Below, one piece after another: positions 26,756 through 36,512 of a stretch of 64,000 nt of DNA (positions within the stretch are counted from its first letter, which is position 1; each line of letters starts with the position of its first letter). Position numbers and translations under genes: made by a program. Source of the stretch: Pseudoalteromonas sp. N1230-9 (GTDB taxonomy: Bacteria; Pseudomonadota; Gammaproteobacteria; Enterobacterales; Alteromonadaceae); the NCBI RefSeq assembly GCF_032716425.1, contig NZ_CP090419.1, positions 3,226,001-3,290,000 of the forward strand, in the 5' to 3' direction. The notes beneath the pieces are model-generated. The model was not told where the DNA came from, searched no databases, and saw only the letters and a program-made list of their open reading frames with translations.

Positions 26756-27157
26756 TTAGTTTTTAACGATAAAAGTGAAGTGATGCTCGCCTTGTAACAC
26801 CAACTGTTCATCATTCAATGAAATTGCTGCGCCTTGCTTTAAAGTCATCAATAATTTCTGTTCTAGCTCATCCACTTTTTCACCGCATGACTTACGAGTC
26901 ATACCTAGCTTATTTACTTTCAATGTGTCTTCGACGAGCTGCCCTTCACCAAAAAATTTATTACAACCCGCAAAGCCATTAATTTGCATGGCTTCAATAA
27001 AACGCATTGATGCACTTTGTGACACAGGGATAGATAAACCATTTATTTTTGATAGCTGCCATTGTGTGTATTTTAAGTGCTCGCTTGACACGCTCCCAGT
27101 TGATGAGCATCCCACACAAAATAATACAAAAAGAATTGGCAAGGCGACTAGCTTCAT
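26756..27157 (-). CDS. META-domain lipoprotein (HslJ-like), 133 aa
   Basis: Lipoprotein signal with lipobox VGC (Cys17). The mature part is one META/HslJ domain: 'YTQWQLSKINGL', 'INGFAGCNKFFG' and 'MTRKSCGEKVDELEQKLL' are its hallmarks, with the two Cys probably disulfide-bonded. Known members are heat-inducible or linked to novobiocin resistance; here the role is unknown. Confidence 0.85.
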   Translation of the reverse strand: MKLVALPILFVLFCVGCSSTGSVSSEHLKYTQWQLSKINGLSIPVSQSASMRFIEAMQINGFAGCNKFFGEGQLVEDTLKVNKLGMTRKSCGEKVDELEQKLLMTLKQGAAISLNDEQLVLQGEHHFTFIVKN

Positions 27158-27280
27158 ATATTTTTCGACTTTATTTTCAATTTAGTAATGATAACAATAT
27201 TTAACGCGTTTGATCGTTAAAAAAACATGTTTTATCTGTAAAAAAATGTTCTAAGCTAGCTCTTTATAGAACAACAAGGG

Positions 27281-27670
27281 TTATTTGAATAACTTATCGA
27301 TTTCTTCTGGTAAAAAAGGACGACCTTTTTCATTAACTGACGTGCCAATCACAAATGCTTGCAGCATCACTTTATCATCACATTTACGATAAATAGTTTG
27401 TCTAAAAGCAAATTTTATTCGGCTAACTCGCTCAGGTTCTACCACAACATAAAATTCATCGCCTGGTACTAAAGAGGCTTTGTAATCCATTTCACTGCGA
27501 AGCACCACAAGATTCACTTTTTCTTTGGCTAATTTTGCAAAATCGATATCTTTGGCATGTAAAAACTCATGACGTGCGTGCTCAAGATAATTAAAATACA
27601 CACTGTTGTTAACAATGCCTTGTAAATCGCACTCATAATCTCGCACTTTAAAGTCAACTTTAAAGGTCAT
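27281..27670 (-). CDS. 4HBT-type acyl-CoA thioesterase, 129 aa
   Basis: Hot-dog fold thioesterase. 'VRDYECDLQGIVNNSVYFNY' carries the catalytic Asp region (D..G.V.N..Y), and 'LEHARHEFL' follows as in YbgC-like enzymes. The start at 27670 is preferred for AGGAA at 7 bases; a start at 27688 is open too. Substrate cannot be told. Confidence 0.85.
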   Translation of the reverse strand: MTFKVDFKVRDYECDLQGIVNNSVYFNYLEHARHEFLHAKDIDFAKLAKEKVNLVVLRSEMDYKASLVPGDEFYVVVEPERVSRIKFAFRQTIYRKCDDKVMLQAFVIGTSVNEKGRPFLPEEIDKLFK

Positions 27671-27821
27671 AGTCGTATTCCTAATCAATTTACGTATAAT
27701 TGCCTGCGTTTATATCATAAATACCTAAACAACCTAAAGATTCACTTTGTTTGGGTAGCAATAGCCATTTGGCCAGCAGGCTTGCTAGAATAGCAGTCCC
27801 TAAAATGGAGTTAAGAACCGC

Positions 27822-29921
27822 ATGAAACGACGTTTATCATTATTATCTGCTGCTATTTTGCCATTATTTGCAGCATCAACAATCGCTTATGCTGAAGACG
27901 GTGAGCTAGAAAAAATTTTAGTCACTGGTGATTTCCAAAAAGAAAGTATTCAAACACTTAGCGCCAGCGCCAGCTTATTTTCTGATCATGAGATCAATCA
28001 GCGAGGCGCTAAGTTTTTAGATGAGATGCTAGCAAGTGCCGCGAATGTAAACTTTACGTCTGGCGCATCACGAGGTCGTTATGTGCAAATTCGTGGTGTT
28101 GGTTTGCGCTCACAGTTTGTTGACCCAATTAACCCATCTGTAGGTTTGGTGATCGACGGTATTAACTACTCTGGCCTTGGTGGTAGTTCATTATTATTTG
28201 ATGTTGACCAAGTTGAAATTTACCGTGGACCACAAGGCACACGCTTTGGCGCTGATGCACTTGCCGGTATGATTCAAATGGAATCAGCTGCACCAACCCT
28301 TGATCCAAGTGTAAAAGTGCAGCTTGGCGCAGGTAATTACAATAGCTATGAGGCAGGTATTGCTGCCAGCACGGGTATTACCGATGACACCGCAGTGCGC
28401 GCTAGCATTTATCAACGTGAGTCTGATGGTTACGTTGAAAACCGTTATTTAAACAAAGATACCCAGCAACAAGACGAGCTCGTTTCTCGCTTTAAATTAC
28501 ACAGCCAGCTAACAAATAACTTACGCACAGAGCTGAGTGTTCACTATATTGATATTAATAATGGCTACGATGCATTTACACTCGATAATAGCCGTTACAG
28601 TGTTGCTGATGAGCCAGGCGAAGATAACCAAGAAAGCATTGCAGTTGGCCTTGCCAATACATACACCGGCTTCGATTTATTTGATGTAAGCCTTAATGTG
28701 TCAGGTATCGACAGTGAGCTACTTTACAGTTTTGACGAAGATTGGGTGTGTAATGATGAAGCTCAGCCAGAACTATGCGCCGCTGGTTTACATGAGTGGG
28801 GCTATAGCTCAACAGATACTTACCTGCGCGATCGCAAAGATCAAGCGGCCGAACTGCAATTTAATGGTAAGTCTGGCGAATGGGTAGCGGGCATTTATTA
28901 TCAAGGTCGTGAAGTTGACTTGGAACGCCAATACACATGGCTGACACAACCTTTTACCTCAAATTATGAAACCAGCAACATCGCTGCATATGGTCAAGTA
29001 GCAACCCCTATAGGGCCAAAAACAACCTTAATTACGGGTCTGCGCATTGAGCAATATCAAGGCGACTACATTGATAACAATGGCTTTATTGAAGAAACCG
29101 ATGATGTCATGGTGGGTGGTAAACTTGCTCTTGAATACCAAGTGATTGATCGCACCATGATCTACACCAGTATTACTCGTGGCTACAAAGCAGGCGGTAT
29201 TAACTCTGAAGCACTGGCAAAAGCAAAAGATGAAGGCTTAAATCTAGATGCTGATTTCTTTGCGAACCACACATCATTTGCCCCTGAATATTTATGGAGC
29301 GGTGAGTTTGGTGTGAAAGGCAGCTCACTTGACGATAGATTTGTATTACGCTTAGCCGCTTTTTACATGTATCGCGAAGATATGCAGCTAAAATCGTGGC
29401 AAGTTGAAGGTCAAAAGTTCACAGGTTATATCGATAACGCAAGCTCTGGCGAAAACTACGGTTTAGAAATTGAAGGCAGCTTCCAAGCTACTGACAACTT
29501 ACTACTAACGGGTAGTGCAGGTTATCTACATACAGAAATTAATGACTTTGTTGCGCAATCAGGCCTAGATCAAGATGGTCGTGACCAAGCACAAGCACCT
29601 AAATACCAATATGCATTCACTGCGCGCTATAACTTTACGCCAGCACTTTACGCATCAATTGGTGTTGAGGGCAAAGACGATTACTACTTCTCTGATAGCC
29701 ACAACTCACAAGCACCAAGCACTAACTTAGTAAATGCTTCATTTGGTTATGAAAGTGATAATTGGAGCATTAATGCATGGGCACGTAACTTATTTGATGA
29801 AGACGTACCAACCCGTGGCTTTGAGTTTGGTAACGACCCATTAGACGGTTACGCGACTCACACATACACACAACTTGGCGAACCTATGGTTGCCGGTGTG
29901 ACATTTATTTACGAGCTATAA
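27822..29921 (+). CDS. TonB-dependent outer-membrane receptor, 699 aa
   Basis: Signal peptide 1-24 (cut after AYA). Plug domain at about 30-150, with 'VQIRGVGLRSQF' and 'VEIYRGPQGTRFGADALAGM' typical of TonB receptors. The rest is a 22-strand barrel ending '...GVTFIYEL'. Substrate unknown. It lies alone between the thioesterase and epmA genes, with no Fur or TPP element seen upstream. Its low-Cys, acidic composition suits a marine Gram-negative bacterium. Confidence 0.9.
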   Translation: MKRRLSLLSAAILPLFAASTIAYAEDGELEKILVTGDFQKESIQTLSASASLFSDHEINQRGAKFLDEMLASAANVNFTSGASRGRYVQIRGVGLRSQFVDPINPSVGLVIDGINYSGLGGSSLLFDVDQVEIYRGPQGTRFGADALAGMIQMESAAPTLDPSVKVQLGAGNYNSYEAGIAASTGITDDTAVRASIYQRESDGYVENRYLNKDTQQQDELVSRFKLHSQLTNNLRTELSVHYIDINNGYDAFTLDNSRYSVADEPGEDNQESIAVGLANTYTGFDLFDVSLNVSGIDSELLYSFDEDWVCNDEAQPELCAAGLHEWGYSSTDTYLRDRKDQAAELQFNGKSGEWVAGIYYQGREVDLERQYTWLTQPFTSNYETSNIAAYGQVATPIGPKTTLITGLRIEQYQGDYIDNNGFIEETDDVMVGGKLALEYQVIDRTMIYTSITRGYKAGGINSEALAKAKDEGLNLDADFFANHTSFAPEYLWSGEFGVKGSSLDDRFVLRLAAFYMYREDMQLKSWQVEGQKFTGYIDNASSGENYGLEIEGSFQATDNLLLTGSAGYLHTEINDFVAQSGLDQDGRDQAQAPKYQYAFTARYNFTPALYASIGVEGKDDYYFSDSHNSQAPSTNLVNASFGYESDNWSINAWARNLFDEDVPTRGFEFGNDPLDGYATHTYTQLGEPMVAGVTFIYEL

Positions 29922-29924
29922 ACC

Positions 29925-29989
29925 GTAGGCGCGACTTTATGTCGCGCTTTTAAAATCAACGAAAATCGCGGGGTAAACCCGCTCCTACA
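29925..29989. repeat. REP doublet (REPIN-like) after the TonB receptor gene
   Basis: Two GTAG-headed palindromes in inverted orientation: plus-strand GTAGGCGCGACTTTATGTCG (29925-29944, arm continues to 29948) and minus-strand TGTAGGAGCGGGTTTACCCC (29989-29970, continues CGCGATTTT). This is the layout of a REPIN. It may also act as terminator between the convergent genes. Confidence 0.8.
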
Positions 29990-29990
29990 A

Positions 29991-30965
29991 TTAAGCCCTT
30001 TCAACATCAAAGGCAATCACGTCTTTAATCTTTTGCTTATTGGTTGCCAGCATAATGAGTCGATCAATTCCCAGTGCCACACCAGCACATTGCGGTAACC
30101 CATTTTCAAGTGCAGCTATTAAACGCTCATCCATTGGCACTTGTTTTAAGCCATTCGCTTCACGGTATTGATTATCTTCTTTAAAGCGAGCAGCCTGCTC
30201 TTTAGCATCCGTTAGTTCATTAAAGCCGTTTGCCAGTTCCATATTTTTAAAATATAACTCAAAGCGCCCTGCTACCCGCTCATCATGCTGGCAAATTTGG
30301 GCAAGAGCGGCTTGCGATGCAGGAAAATGATAAACAAAACAAGGCTTTTCTTGGCCAATCGTTGGCTCTACCTTCATACAAAATAATAGCTGCAACAAAG
30401 TATCGCGATGTGTTTCATGCGCAGCAATATCGGCAAAGCCTTGCTCCGTTGCTAGTTGCTGCAATGTGCTAATATCAGCCGTTAAAGGGTCTACAGCTAA
30501 TGCATTAATAAAGGCTTGCTGATAAGTTAGCCGCTCTGCGGGTTTTACGCCGAGCACTAATTGCATAAGCTCATCCATTTCATCCATAAGCGCAAATTCA
30601 TCAAAACCTGGGCGATACCACTCAAGCATTGTAAATTCAGGGTTATGATGGCTACCCGCCTCTTCATTACGAAATGCTTTACAAAGCTGGAAAATAGCCC
30701 CAGAGCCCGCAGCAAGTAAACGCTTCATAGCAAACTCAGGCGACGTTTGTAAATACAATAGCAAGCCACCAGCATGACCAGGACCAACAAACTCTGTGCT
30801 AAATGTGGCTAAATGTACATCGGTTACGCTGGCAGCACTAAGACTTGGCGTTTCAACCTCCATTACATCCCGTGCATAAAAGAACTCGCGAATACGGCGG
30901 ATGATGACGGCACGCTCGCGTAAAGTTTCGATATCGGCGCTTGGTTGCCAAAGGACATTAGACAT
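29991..30965 (-). CDS. epmA: EF-P beta-lysine ligase EpmA, 324 aa
   Basis: Class II lysyl-tRNA-synthetase-like protein lacking the anticodon-binding domain. It adds (R)-beta-lysine to EF-P Lys34. Motif 2 region '[26 protein letters not shown]' and motif 3 '[12 protein letters not shown]' are present. The start at 30965 (MSNVLWQP) fits the family. Confidence 0.93.
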   Translation of the reverse strand: MSNVLWQPSADIETLRERAVIIRRIREFFYARDVMEVETPSLSAASVTDVHLATFSTEFVGPGHAGGLLLYLQTSPEFAMKRLLAAGSGAIFQLCKAFRNEEAGSHHNPEFTMLEWYRPGFDEFALMDEMDELMQLVLGVKPAERLTYQQAFINALAVDPLTADISTLQQLATEQGFADIAAHETHRDTLLQLLFCMKVEPTIGQEKPCFVYHFPASQAALAQICQHDERVAGRFELYFKNMELANGFNELTDAKEQAARFKEDNQYREANGLKQVPMDERLIAALENGLPQCAGVALGIDRLIMLATNKQKIKDVIAFDVERA

Positions 30966-30974
30966 AGTGTTTCC

Positions 30975-31008
30975 CAAAAAAAATCCCAGCATAAGCTGGG
31001 ATTTTATA
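30975..31008 (-). terminator. Terminator of efp
   Basis: AATCCCAGC-ATAA-GCTGGGATT stem-loop with a long A-run on the plus strand (U-run for leftward transcripts), between efp and epmA. Confidence 0.85.
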
Positions 31009-31030
31009 ACAAATTGCTTAATTAAGCCTA

Positions 31031-31597
31031 TTACTTAACACGGCTCACGTATTCACCGCTACGTGTATCAACTTTGATCACTTCGCCGATTTGTACGAAT
31101 AGAGGAACACGAACAACAGCACCTGTGCTTAATGTTGCTGGTTTACCGCCAGTACCCGCTGTATCACCTTTTAGACCTGGATCTGTTTCAGTGATTTCTA
31201 ATTCAACAAAGTTTGGTGGCGTCACAGCGATTGGGCTACCGTTCCAAAGTGTGATTGTACAAACGTCATTTTCAACTAACCATTTTGCATTGTCGCCAAG
31301 CGCTTTTTCATCAGCAGCGATTTGCTCAAATGTTTCGTTGTTCATAAAGTGCCAGAACTCACCGTCAGTGTATAGATACGCTAAGTCTGTATCCATTACG
31401 TCTGCACCTTCAACTGTTTCACCTGACTTGAATGTTTTTTCTAGTACTTTACCTGTAATAAGTTTACGAATACGAACACGGTTAAACGCTTGGCCTTTAC
31501 CTGGTTTTACCATTTCATTTTCTAAGATGCTGCAAGGTTCACCGTCTAACATAATTTTTAGGCCGCCCTTGAACTCATTGGTGCTATAATTCGCCAT
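31031..31597 (-). CDS. efp: Elongation factor P, 188 aa
   Basis: Rescues ribosomes stalled on polyproline. The modified Lys34 is in the loop '[12 protein letters not shown]', matching an EpmA/EpmB-type EF-P. Full length with three beta-barrel domains and C-terminal '[11 protein letters not shown]'. Divergent from epmB and upstream of epmA, so the whole pathway is clustered. Confidence 0.96.
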   Translation of the reverse strand: MANYSTNEFKGGLKIMLDGEPCSILENEMVKPGKGQAFNRVRIRKLITGKVLEKTFKSGETVEGADVMDTDLAYLYTDGEFWHFMNNETFEQIAADEKALGDNAKWLVENDVCTITLWNGSPIAVTPPNFVELEITETDPGLKGDTAGTGGKPATLSTGAVVRVPLFVQIGEVIKVDTRSGEYVSRVK

Positions 31598-31632
31598 CGT
31601 TTCCTCTGTCTAAATAATTTCGAGTAATCTAC

Positions 31633-32652
31633 GTGTCAATGATACAAAGAAATGAAGTAAATTTGCATAAAAACTGGCAAAAAGAATTGGCAAATGTTGT
31701 CACTTGCCCTGAACGCTTGCTAAAAATGCTAGGATTATCAAGCAAAGTAGACGAAAAAGACCTTAAAGCACGCAGTCTTTTTCCTGTCCGCGTGCCGCTG
31801 CCTTTTATCAAAAAAATGCGTTATGGCGACATCAAAGACCCACTTTTGCTGCAAGTGATGCCAAGGCACCAAGAGTTTTTAGCACAAACAGGATACGACA
31901 AAGATCCATTAAAAGAGCAAGATAACGACCAACCTGGTTTATTACACAAGTATCGCTCTCGTGTTTTGGTCATGTTTAAAACAGGCTGTGCGGTCAATTG
32001 TCGTTATTGTTTTAGGCGCCACTTTCCGTATCAAGAAAATCAATTGAATAAGCGTAGTTTAATTGAAGCCCTCGCCTATATAAAAGCAGATACCAACATC
32101 AACGAAGTTATTTTAAGTGGTGGCGACCCATTAATGGCCAAAGACGATGCTGTTAGTTGGTTTATGGATGAGTTAGAACAGCTTCCACAAATTAAACGCC
32201 TACGTATTCATAGCCGCTTGCCTGTGGTGATCCCAGCAAGAATTACCGATGAGCTGTGTGCCCGTTTTGCAGCATCACCTTTAAAAGTGGTGTTTATCAA
32301 CCATATTAATCATGCAAACGAAATTGATGATGACTTTAAAGCTGCTATGCAAAAGCTAAAAGTAGTGGGGGTCACTTTGTTAAATCAAGCGGTGTTATTA
32401 AAAGATGTGAATGATACAGCAAGGGCGCAAATAGCCCTCAGTGAGGCTCTATTCGATGCTGACATACTGCCCTATTACTTGCACCTACTTGATAAAGTGG
32501 AAGGGGCGAGTCATTTTGATATACCTGAGCAACTAGCAAAACAAATAATGTCAGATATGCTAGCAGCATTACCTGGTTTTTTAGTACCCAAACTAGTTAG
32601 AGAGATCGGTGGAGAAAAAAGTAAAACTCCTATCGACCTCAATCTAGTTTAG
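31633..32652 (+). CDS. epmB: EF-P lysine 2,3-aminomutase EpmB, 339 aa
   Basis: Radical-SAM enzyme making beta-lysine for EF-P. 'CAVNCRYCFRRHFPY' at about 119-133 is the CxxxCxxC cluster. 'SGGDPLMAKD' is the SAM-binding GGDP motif. GTG start at 31633; an ATG at 31639 would serve equally. Confidence 0.93.
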   Translation: MSMIQRNEVNLHKNWQKELANVVTCPERLLKMLGLSSKVDEKDLKARSLFPVRVPLPFIKKMRYGDIKDPLLLQVMPRHQEFLAQTGYDKDPLKEQDNDQPGLLHKYRSRVLVMFKTGCAVNCRYCFRRHFPYQENQLNKRSLIEALAYIKADTNINEVILSGGDPLMAKDDAVSWFMDELEQLPQIKRLRIHSRLPVVIPARITDELCARFAASPLKVVFINHINHANEIDDDFKAAMQKLKVVGVTLLNQAVLLKDVNDTARAQIALSEALFDADILPYYLHLLDKVEGASHFDIPEQLAKQIMSDMLAALPGFLVPKLVREIGGEKSKTPIDLNLV

Positions 32653-32865
32653 TTACACATATACGTTTATGTTATTACCCAACGTTGCGGTTACAGACTT
32701 TGCAGGTGTTTGTGCGGCGCTCGAATTTACTGCAGCACCTTCAATAAGAGCAAGTGCAGCAGCGCCTTCAGCTTTTTGCTGTTTTTTTGCAAGAGCAGCA
32801 CTATAAAGCTCCGCACTTTCACCACCGCCACTCATTGCCGGTAAATTTGATCCTGATATATTCAT
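32653..32865 (-). CDS. YjfB-like small motility protein, 70 aa
   Basis: Small Ala-rich protein (LAKKQQKAEGAAALALIEGA) that fits the YjfB/putative motility protein family; the C-terminus 'LGNNINVYV' is typical. Convergent with epmB. Function in the family is poorly known. Confidence 0.65.
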   Translation of the reverse strand: MNISGSNLPAMSGGGESAELYSAALAKKQQKAEGAAALALIEGAAVNSSAAQTPAKSVTATLGNNINVYV

Positions 32866-32937
32866 AGTTCACTACCTGACTTTTTATAACAATCCACGTA
32901 CTATATCGGCATTGCAGTCTAAAGCTTTAGGAAAAAA

Positions 32938-33228
32938 ATGGATTCAATTATTGAACAACTCAATGCTAACCTAAAAATCGTTTATCGTCAGGCACTTGAT
33001 GCTGATAAAAAATTAGATGATTTACAGCAGCAAGGCCATGGTAAGTTTAAAGCCTTATTTGCACAAGATGTAGGCTTTGATTTTGAAGCCAAACGCTTTA
33101 AACCTTATGTTCTCGATGTTGCTGCTGATGTAGAAAGCTTAAGCAACGACGGGATGGACGAAGAAAAACTGAAAAAAACAGTTTTTAAGCTTCAACAGTT
33201 ATTACAACTGTTAGCGACGTTTAAGTAA
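32938..33228 (+). CDS. PriC-like small helical protein, 96 aa
   Basis: All-helical protein with Asp/Lys-rich helices and a C-terminal leucine-rich helix (FKLQQLLQLLATFK). The pattern resembles primosomal replication protein PriC/N'' of related genera, but the protein is about half the length of E. coli PriC. The assignment is tentative. A start at ATG 32938 is the only reasonable one. Confidence 0.5.
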   Translation: MDSIIEQLNANLKIVYRQALDADKKLDDLQQQGHGKFKALFAQDVGFDFEAKRFKPYVLDVAADVESLSNDGMDEEKLKKTVFKLQQLLQLLATFK

Positions 33229-33229
33229 C

Positions 33230-33328
33230 GTAGAAGCCTCTATTTCATTTGTTGTAAATAGAGGCGATCGCGCGAAATAAATTTCACGCCTACATCAAAC
33301 GTAGACGTCAAGCTTGCTTGGCGTGCCT
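33230..33328. repeat. REP-type palindrome cluster after the PriC-like gene
   Basis: GTAG at 33230 opens a stem (GCCTCTATTT/AAATAGAGGC). At 33294 a minus-strand TGTAGGCGTGAAATTTATTT element closes it in inverted orientation. A third GTAG-headed palindrome (GTAGACGTCAAGCTTGCTTG) is at 33301. Mixed or degenerate REP copies filling the intergenic space. Confidence 0.6.
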
Positions 33329-33415
33329 AACATTCAACGTCTAGCTTACAAATTAAAACAGAACCCACAAACAACACAGTTCTGCTTAAAACTGACGGCT
33401 TACTGCTTTTAGTAA

Positions 33416-33919
33416 TTACTCGCCAAGGTTTAATGATGGTAATAGCTCATCTTCAAACCAATCAGTGATCAAACGTTTATCGTAATAATAGGCTTCATCA
33501 CGGCCCATTTTCATACGATCCATAAAGCCCATGTCCTTGAGTTTTACATCGCTGGCCTCGCTTAATACCTTGCCACTTTTGTCTGTCACTGAATAATTTA
33601 AATCGATTCTAGGAAAATAAATTGGCTTAATAATGCGCAGTTCGTTCATCGAACCAAAACGAACATCACCAGCAAGATCAAGATCCGTCACCTCAACATT
33701 AAGCGTATACCCTTCTGGTAGTTTTTCAGCAAGCTTGCTAAAGTGTTTTTCAAGGTTGTTCGCTACGCTTTTATGAAATGATCCTTTAGTTGAGTTATTC
33801 CCTGGACGTACATCCCGATAATCATCAAAGTCGTGCCATTTTACCTTTGCCTCTCCCGCATAGGTGAAGGCTGGCAATACAAATATCATAGCGAGAGTTA
33901 TTTTCTTTAATGTATTCAT
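33416..33919 (-). CDS. DUF3016 family secreted protein, 167 aa
   Basis: The start at 33919 (MNTLKKITLAMIFVLPAFTYA) gives a clean signal peptide; the frame is open to 33958. The mature protein has 'VKWHDFDDYRDVRPG' and 'LEVTDLDLAGD'-type motifs (here VEVTDLDLAGDVRFG) characteristic of DUF3016, a periplasmic family of unknown function. Confidence 0.8.
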   Translation of the reverse strand: MNTLKKITLAMIFVLPAFTYAGEAKVKWHDFDDYRDVRPGNNSTKGSFHKSVANNLEKHFSKLAEKLPEGYTLNVEVTDLDLAGDVRFGSMNELRIIKPIYFPRIDLNYSVTDKSGKVLSEASDVKLKDMGFMDRMKMGRDEAYYYDKRLITDWFEDELLPSLNLGE

Positions 33920-34130
33920 CTTTCTCTCCATCGAAATACGGTTATATAAACTAAACATTCACCTTTAACTATAGCTTAACCACATCGTTCACTTGTAACC
34001 AATATGGTATAAAATGTAACCCAAAGCAAGACAATAGGCTCTCCTTACTATTGTAAATTTAGAATATAATTTTGCTACAAAGTATGATGAAATAGAGGCT
34101 ATTCAACCACATATTAATCTTAGAGCTTTT

Positions 34131-35144
34131 ATGACCATTTTAGTCACCGGCGGAGCTGGATATATCGGCTCTCATACAGTGTTAGAGCTACTTCAACAAG
34201 GTAGTGAAGTTATTGTACTTGATAACTTAAGTAACTCATCCAACGAATCGCTTAAACGCGTTAAGCAAATCACTGAAAAAGAAATTACTTTTTATCAAGG
34301 AGATGTACAAGATAGAGAATGCCTTGATGAGATTTTCAAGCATCATAACATTGATAGCGTGATCCACTTTGCTGGTTTAAAATCTGTAGGCGAATCTGTT
34401 GCTAAACCTATTGAGTACTATCAAAACAATGTGCAAGGTACCCTTACATTAGTGGATGCCATGCGTGATGCAGGTGTATTCAAATTAGTTTTTAGTTCAT
34501 CTGCAACCGTTTATGGCAACCCTGCGAGCTTACCTATTCGTGAAGATTTTCCTGTGGGTGGCACAACCAACCCATATGGCACATCTAAGCTTATGGTTGA
34601 AATGATACTGCAAGACATCGTTAAATCAGATGACCGTTTTGCGCTAGCATTACTACGCTACTTCAATCCTGTAGGGGCGCACAAATCAGGCCTCATTGGT
34701 GAAGATCCTAATGATATTCCAAATAATTTACTGCCGTATATTTCACAAGTTGCTGTAGGAAGGCTCGAAAAACTCAGCGTATTTGGCGATGACTACAATA
34801 CAAAAGATGGTACCGGTGTTCGTGATTATATCCATGTGGTTGATTTGGCGTTAGGCCACTTAAAAGCATTAGAACGCATTGCCGATAATACAGGCGCCCA
34901 TATTTATAACCTTGGCACAGGAAACGGCTATTCAGTACTAGAGATGGTCAACGCCTTCGAGAAAGCCAGTGGTCAAGCCGTACCTTACCAAATATCACCA
35001 CGTCGCTCTGGCGATATAGCCGCCTGTTACGCTGCAACTGAAAAGGCATTCAATGAACTAGGTTGGCAAGCTGAGCGAGGTATTGATGAAATGATGCAAG
35101 ATACGTGGCGTTGGCAAAGCAATAACCCTAATGGTTATAAGTAA
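34131..35144 (+). CDS. galE: UDP-glucose 4-epimerase GalE, 337 aa
   Basis: NAD-binding '[17 protein letters not shown]' at the N-terminus, the catalytic YxxxK as 'NPYGTSK', a Ser-Ser-Ala-Thr motif 'SSSATVYG', and '[10 protein letters not shown]'. It interconverts UDP-glucose and UDP-galactose for surface polysaccharide and galactose metabolism. Single gene with its own terminator. Confidence 0.96.
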   Translation: MTILVTGGAGYIGSHTVLELLQQGSEVIVLDNLSNSSNESLKRVKQITEKEITFYQGDVQDRECLDEIFKHHNIDSVIHFAGLKSVGESVAKPIEYYQNNVQGTLTLVDAMRDAGVFKLVFSSSATVYGNPASLPIREDFPVGGTTNPYGTSKLMVEMILQDIVKSDDRFALALLRYFNPVGAHKSGLIGEDPNDIPNNLLPYISQVAVGRLEKLSVFGDDYNTKDGTGVRDYIHVVDLALGHLKALERIADNTGAHIYNLGTGNGYSVLEMVNAFEKASGQAVPYQISPRRSGDIAACYAATEKAFNELGWQAERGIDEMMQDTWRWQSNNPNGYK

Positions 35145-35175
35145 TCAGCCAGTATTAGCACTTTAAATATGTTTT

Positions 35176-35201
35176 AAGCCGGTGTTTATACCGGCTTTTT
35201 A
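35176..35201 (+). terminator. Terminator of galE
   Basis: AAGCCGGTGTTTATACCGGC stem-loop followed by a T-run. Confidence 0.85.
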
Positions 35202-35280
35202 AGCGGCGAATAATTTTTAATCTGCATTAACCCTTAGGCTGTATAAGTGAGGTTTACTTAAATGATTATTCAATATTGAA

Positions 35281-35703
35281 TTAGTTTTCGGATGAATCAT
35301 ATTCCTCACGAGGTCTGTTTGATACTAACTTTTGCAGCCAATAGCCATCATGCTTTTCAAAAATATTTAGCCCTTCTCTTGTGTTCACTAAAATATTATT
35401 ACCAACAGTCGTGTAATAAAGCGGGTTTGGGTCAATCGATATTAATGCGTGCACTATACCAATCAAGTCATCAGAAAGGTATTTTTCTAAAGCGTTCACA
35501 TCTTTGATGCCCATTGTGATGTAATCATAAAGTTGCTTCGCTGTTATATCAGACTTTAATTTATGTACAGAGGCGTCTGCCACACCTACGCACTTATCAT
35601 AAAAGTCCATACCTAACATAGTTTGCTTATCCTCACACAAAGATAAATCTGAAAACTGTGCAAAGCATGTACTTGGTAATAATAAAACTAAAAATTTTTT
35701 CAT
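35281..35703 (-). CDS. Secreted hypothetical protein, 140 aa
   Basis: The start at 35703 (MKKFLVLLLPSTCFA) gives a signal peptide and overlaps the stop of the upstream gene (ATGA). The mature part has two Cys (LCEDK; KCVGV) that may form a disulfide, and a C-terminal acidic tail. No family recognised. It belongs to the small accessory island between galE and tRNA-Ile2. Confidence 0.55.
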   Translation of the reverse strand: MKKFLVLLLPSTCFAQFSDLSLCEDKQTMLGMDFYDKCVGVADASVHKLKSDITAKQLYDYITMGIKDVNALEKYLSDDLIGIVHALISIDPNPLYYTTVGNNILVNTREGLNIFEKHDGYWLQKLVSNRPREEYDSSEN

Positions 35704-36008
35704 TGTGCCACCTGATAACGCTCTGCGATATTCCAGCTTCTCCAATCAGCGAATAACTTTTCAAACTGCATGGGGCTTTGCGCAAAGCTACTTTCAATCG
35801 CCTGTATATCCCACATGGTTTTAATTTGAATACCTGCACTTAATGCATTCAAAACAGCTGCTGTTTTAAATGCAGGTATACCAGTTTTTAATTCTAAAGT
35901 CTCGCCAGCAGCATCAGCTGACGCTTCGGACATAAAAGCTACTTTAAATAAATCTGAAGTTGGATCTGCAGCAGATAATAATTTAGGTATTGCCTTATAC
36001 AGGTGCAC
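35700..36008 (-). CDS. Hypothetical protein, 102 aa, possibly 5'-truncated
   Basis: GTG start at 36008 with an in-frame stop three codons upstream. The N-terminus lies on the edge of the integrase remnant, so the original start may have been lost by insertion. The protein has two helical stretches (AAVLNALSAGIQIKTMWDI) and ends coupled to the secreted-protein gene. No family recognised. Confidence 0.45.
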   Translation of the reverse strand: MHLYKAIPKLLSAADPTSDLFKVAFMSEASADAAGETLELKTGIPAFKTAAVLNALSAGIQIKTMWDIQAIESSFAQSPMQFEKLFADWRSWNIAERYQVAQ

Positions 36009-36477
36009 GGCTGTCTAAGGTGAAATCGATGTGCTGGAATGATGTAAATTTATTATCGCGGCCAAGATGATTCCCGCAACACTGACGAAAACCCGCCAGA
36101 ACTATGAAATACTGCTTCAAAATTTAGTAGTAGACATTTTAAGTAAAAGACAAATAAAGTGTGGAGTAGGTCGTTTTGTATTTCCTTCTAGGATTAAATC
36201 AAAACATGGATATCACTGGAGTGAGATAGAGTTTGGAGGGAAGCTATTACATTAGCTGGACTGCATCATTCAAATCCTAATCTTAGACCAAAGACCTATG
36301 GCTCAAGACGTACTTTTGCAACATTACATAGACAAAGTGGTGCAGACATAAGTGTCGTATCAAAATCACTCTACCACACTTCACTTAAGCACACTCTAAT
36401 TTATGTCTGTGCAAATATCACTCAGGCTAGAGATGCAATTGATGGTGCATTTCAATTCCTAAAATTATTTTTGTGTT
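35993..36477 (+). pseudogene. Tyrosine-recombinase (integrase) remnant
   Basis: C-terminal catalytic half in three frames. YTGARLSKVKSMCWNDVNL is followed by a frameshift near 36055. Then 'TLTKTRQNYEILLQNLVVDI' and 'GRFVFPSRIKSKHGYHWSEI', with another frameshift near 36240. Then 'AGLHHSNPNLRPKTYGSRRT', 'FATLHRQSGADI' and 'HTSLKHTLIYV', keeping the catalytic-type Tyr. The usual HxxR box is changed to YGSRR. The N-terminal half is absent, so the gene is dead. Confidence 0.85.
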
Positions 36478-36512
36478 AATATAGTGTTTTAATATAAATA
36501 AGGAATGTTTAT

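Noticed and set aside
31074..31589. Long open frame on the plus strand opposite efp
   Set aside because: It is fully antisense to efp, Ser/Thr/Pro-rich as expected from a shadow frame, and has no ribosome site.
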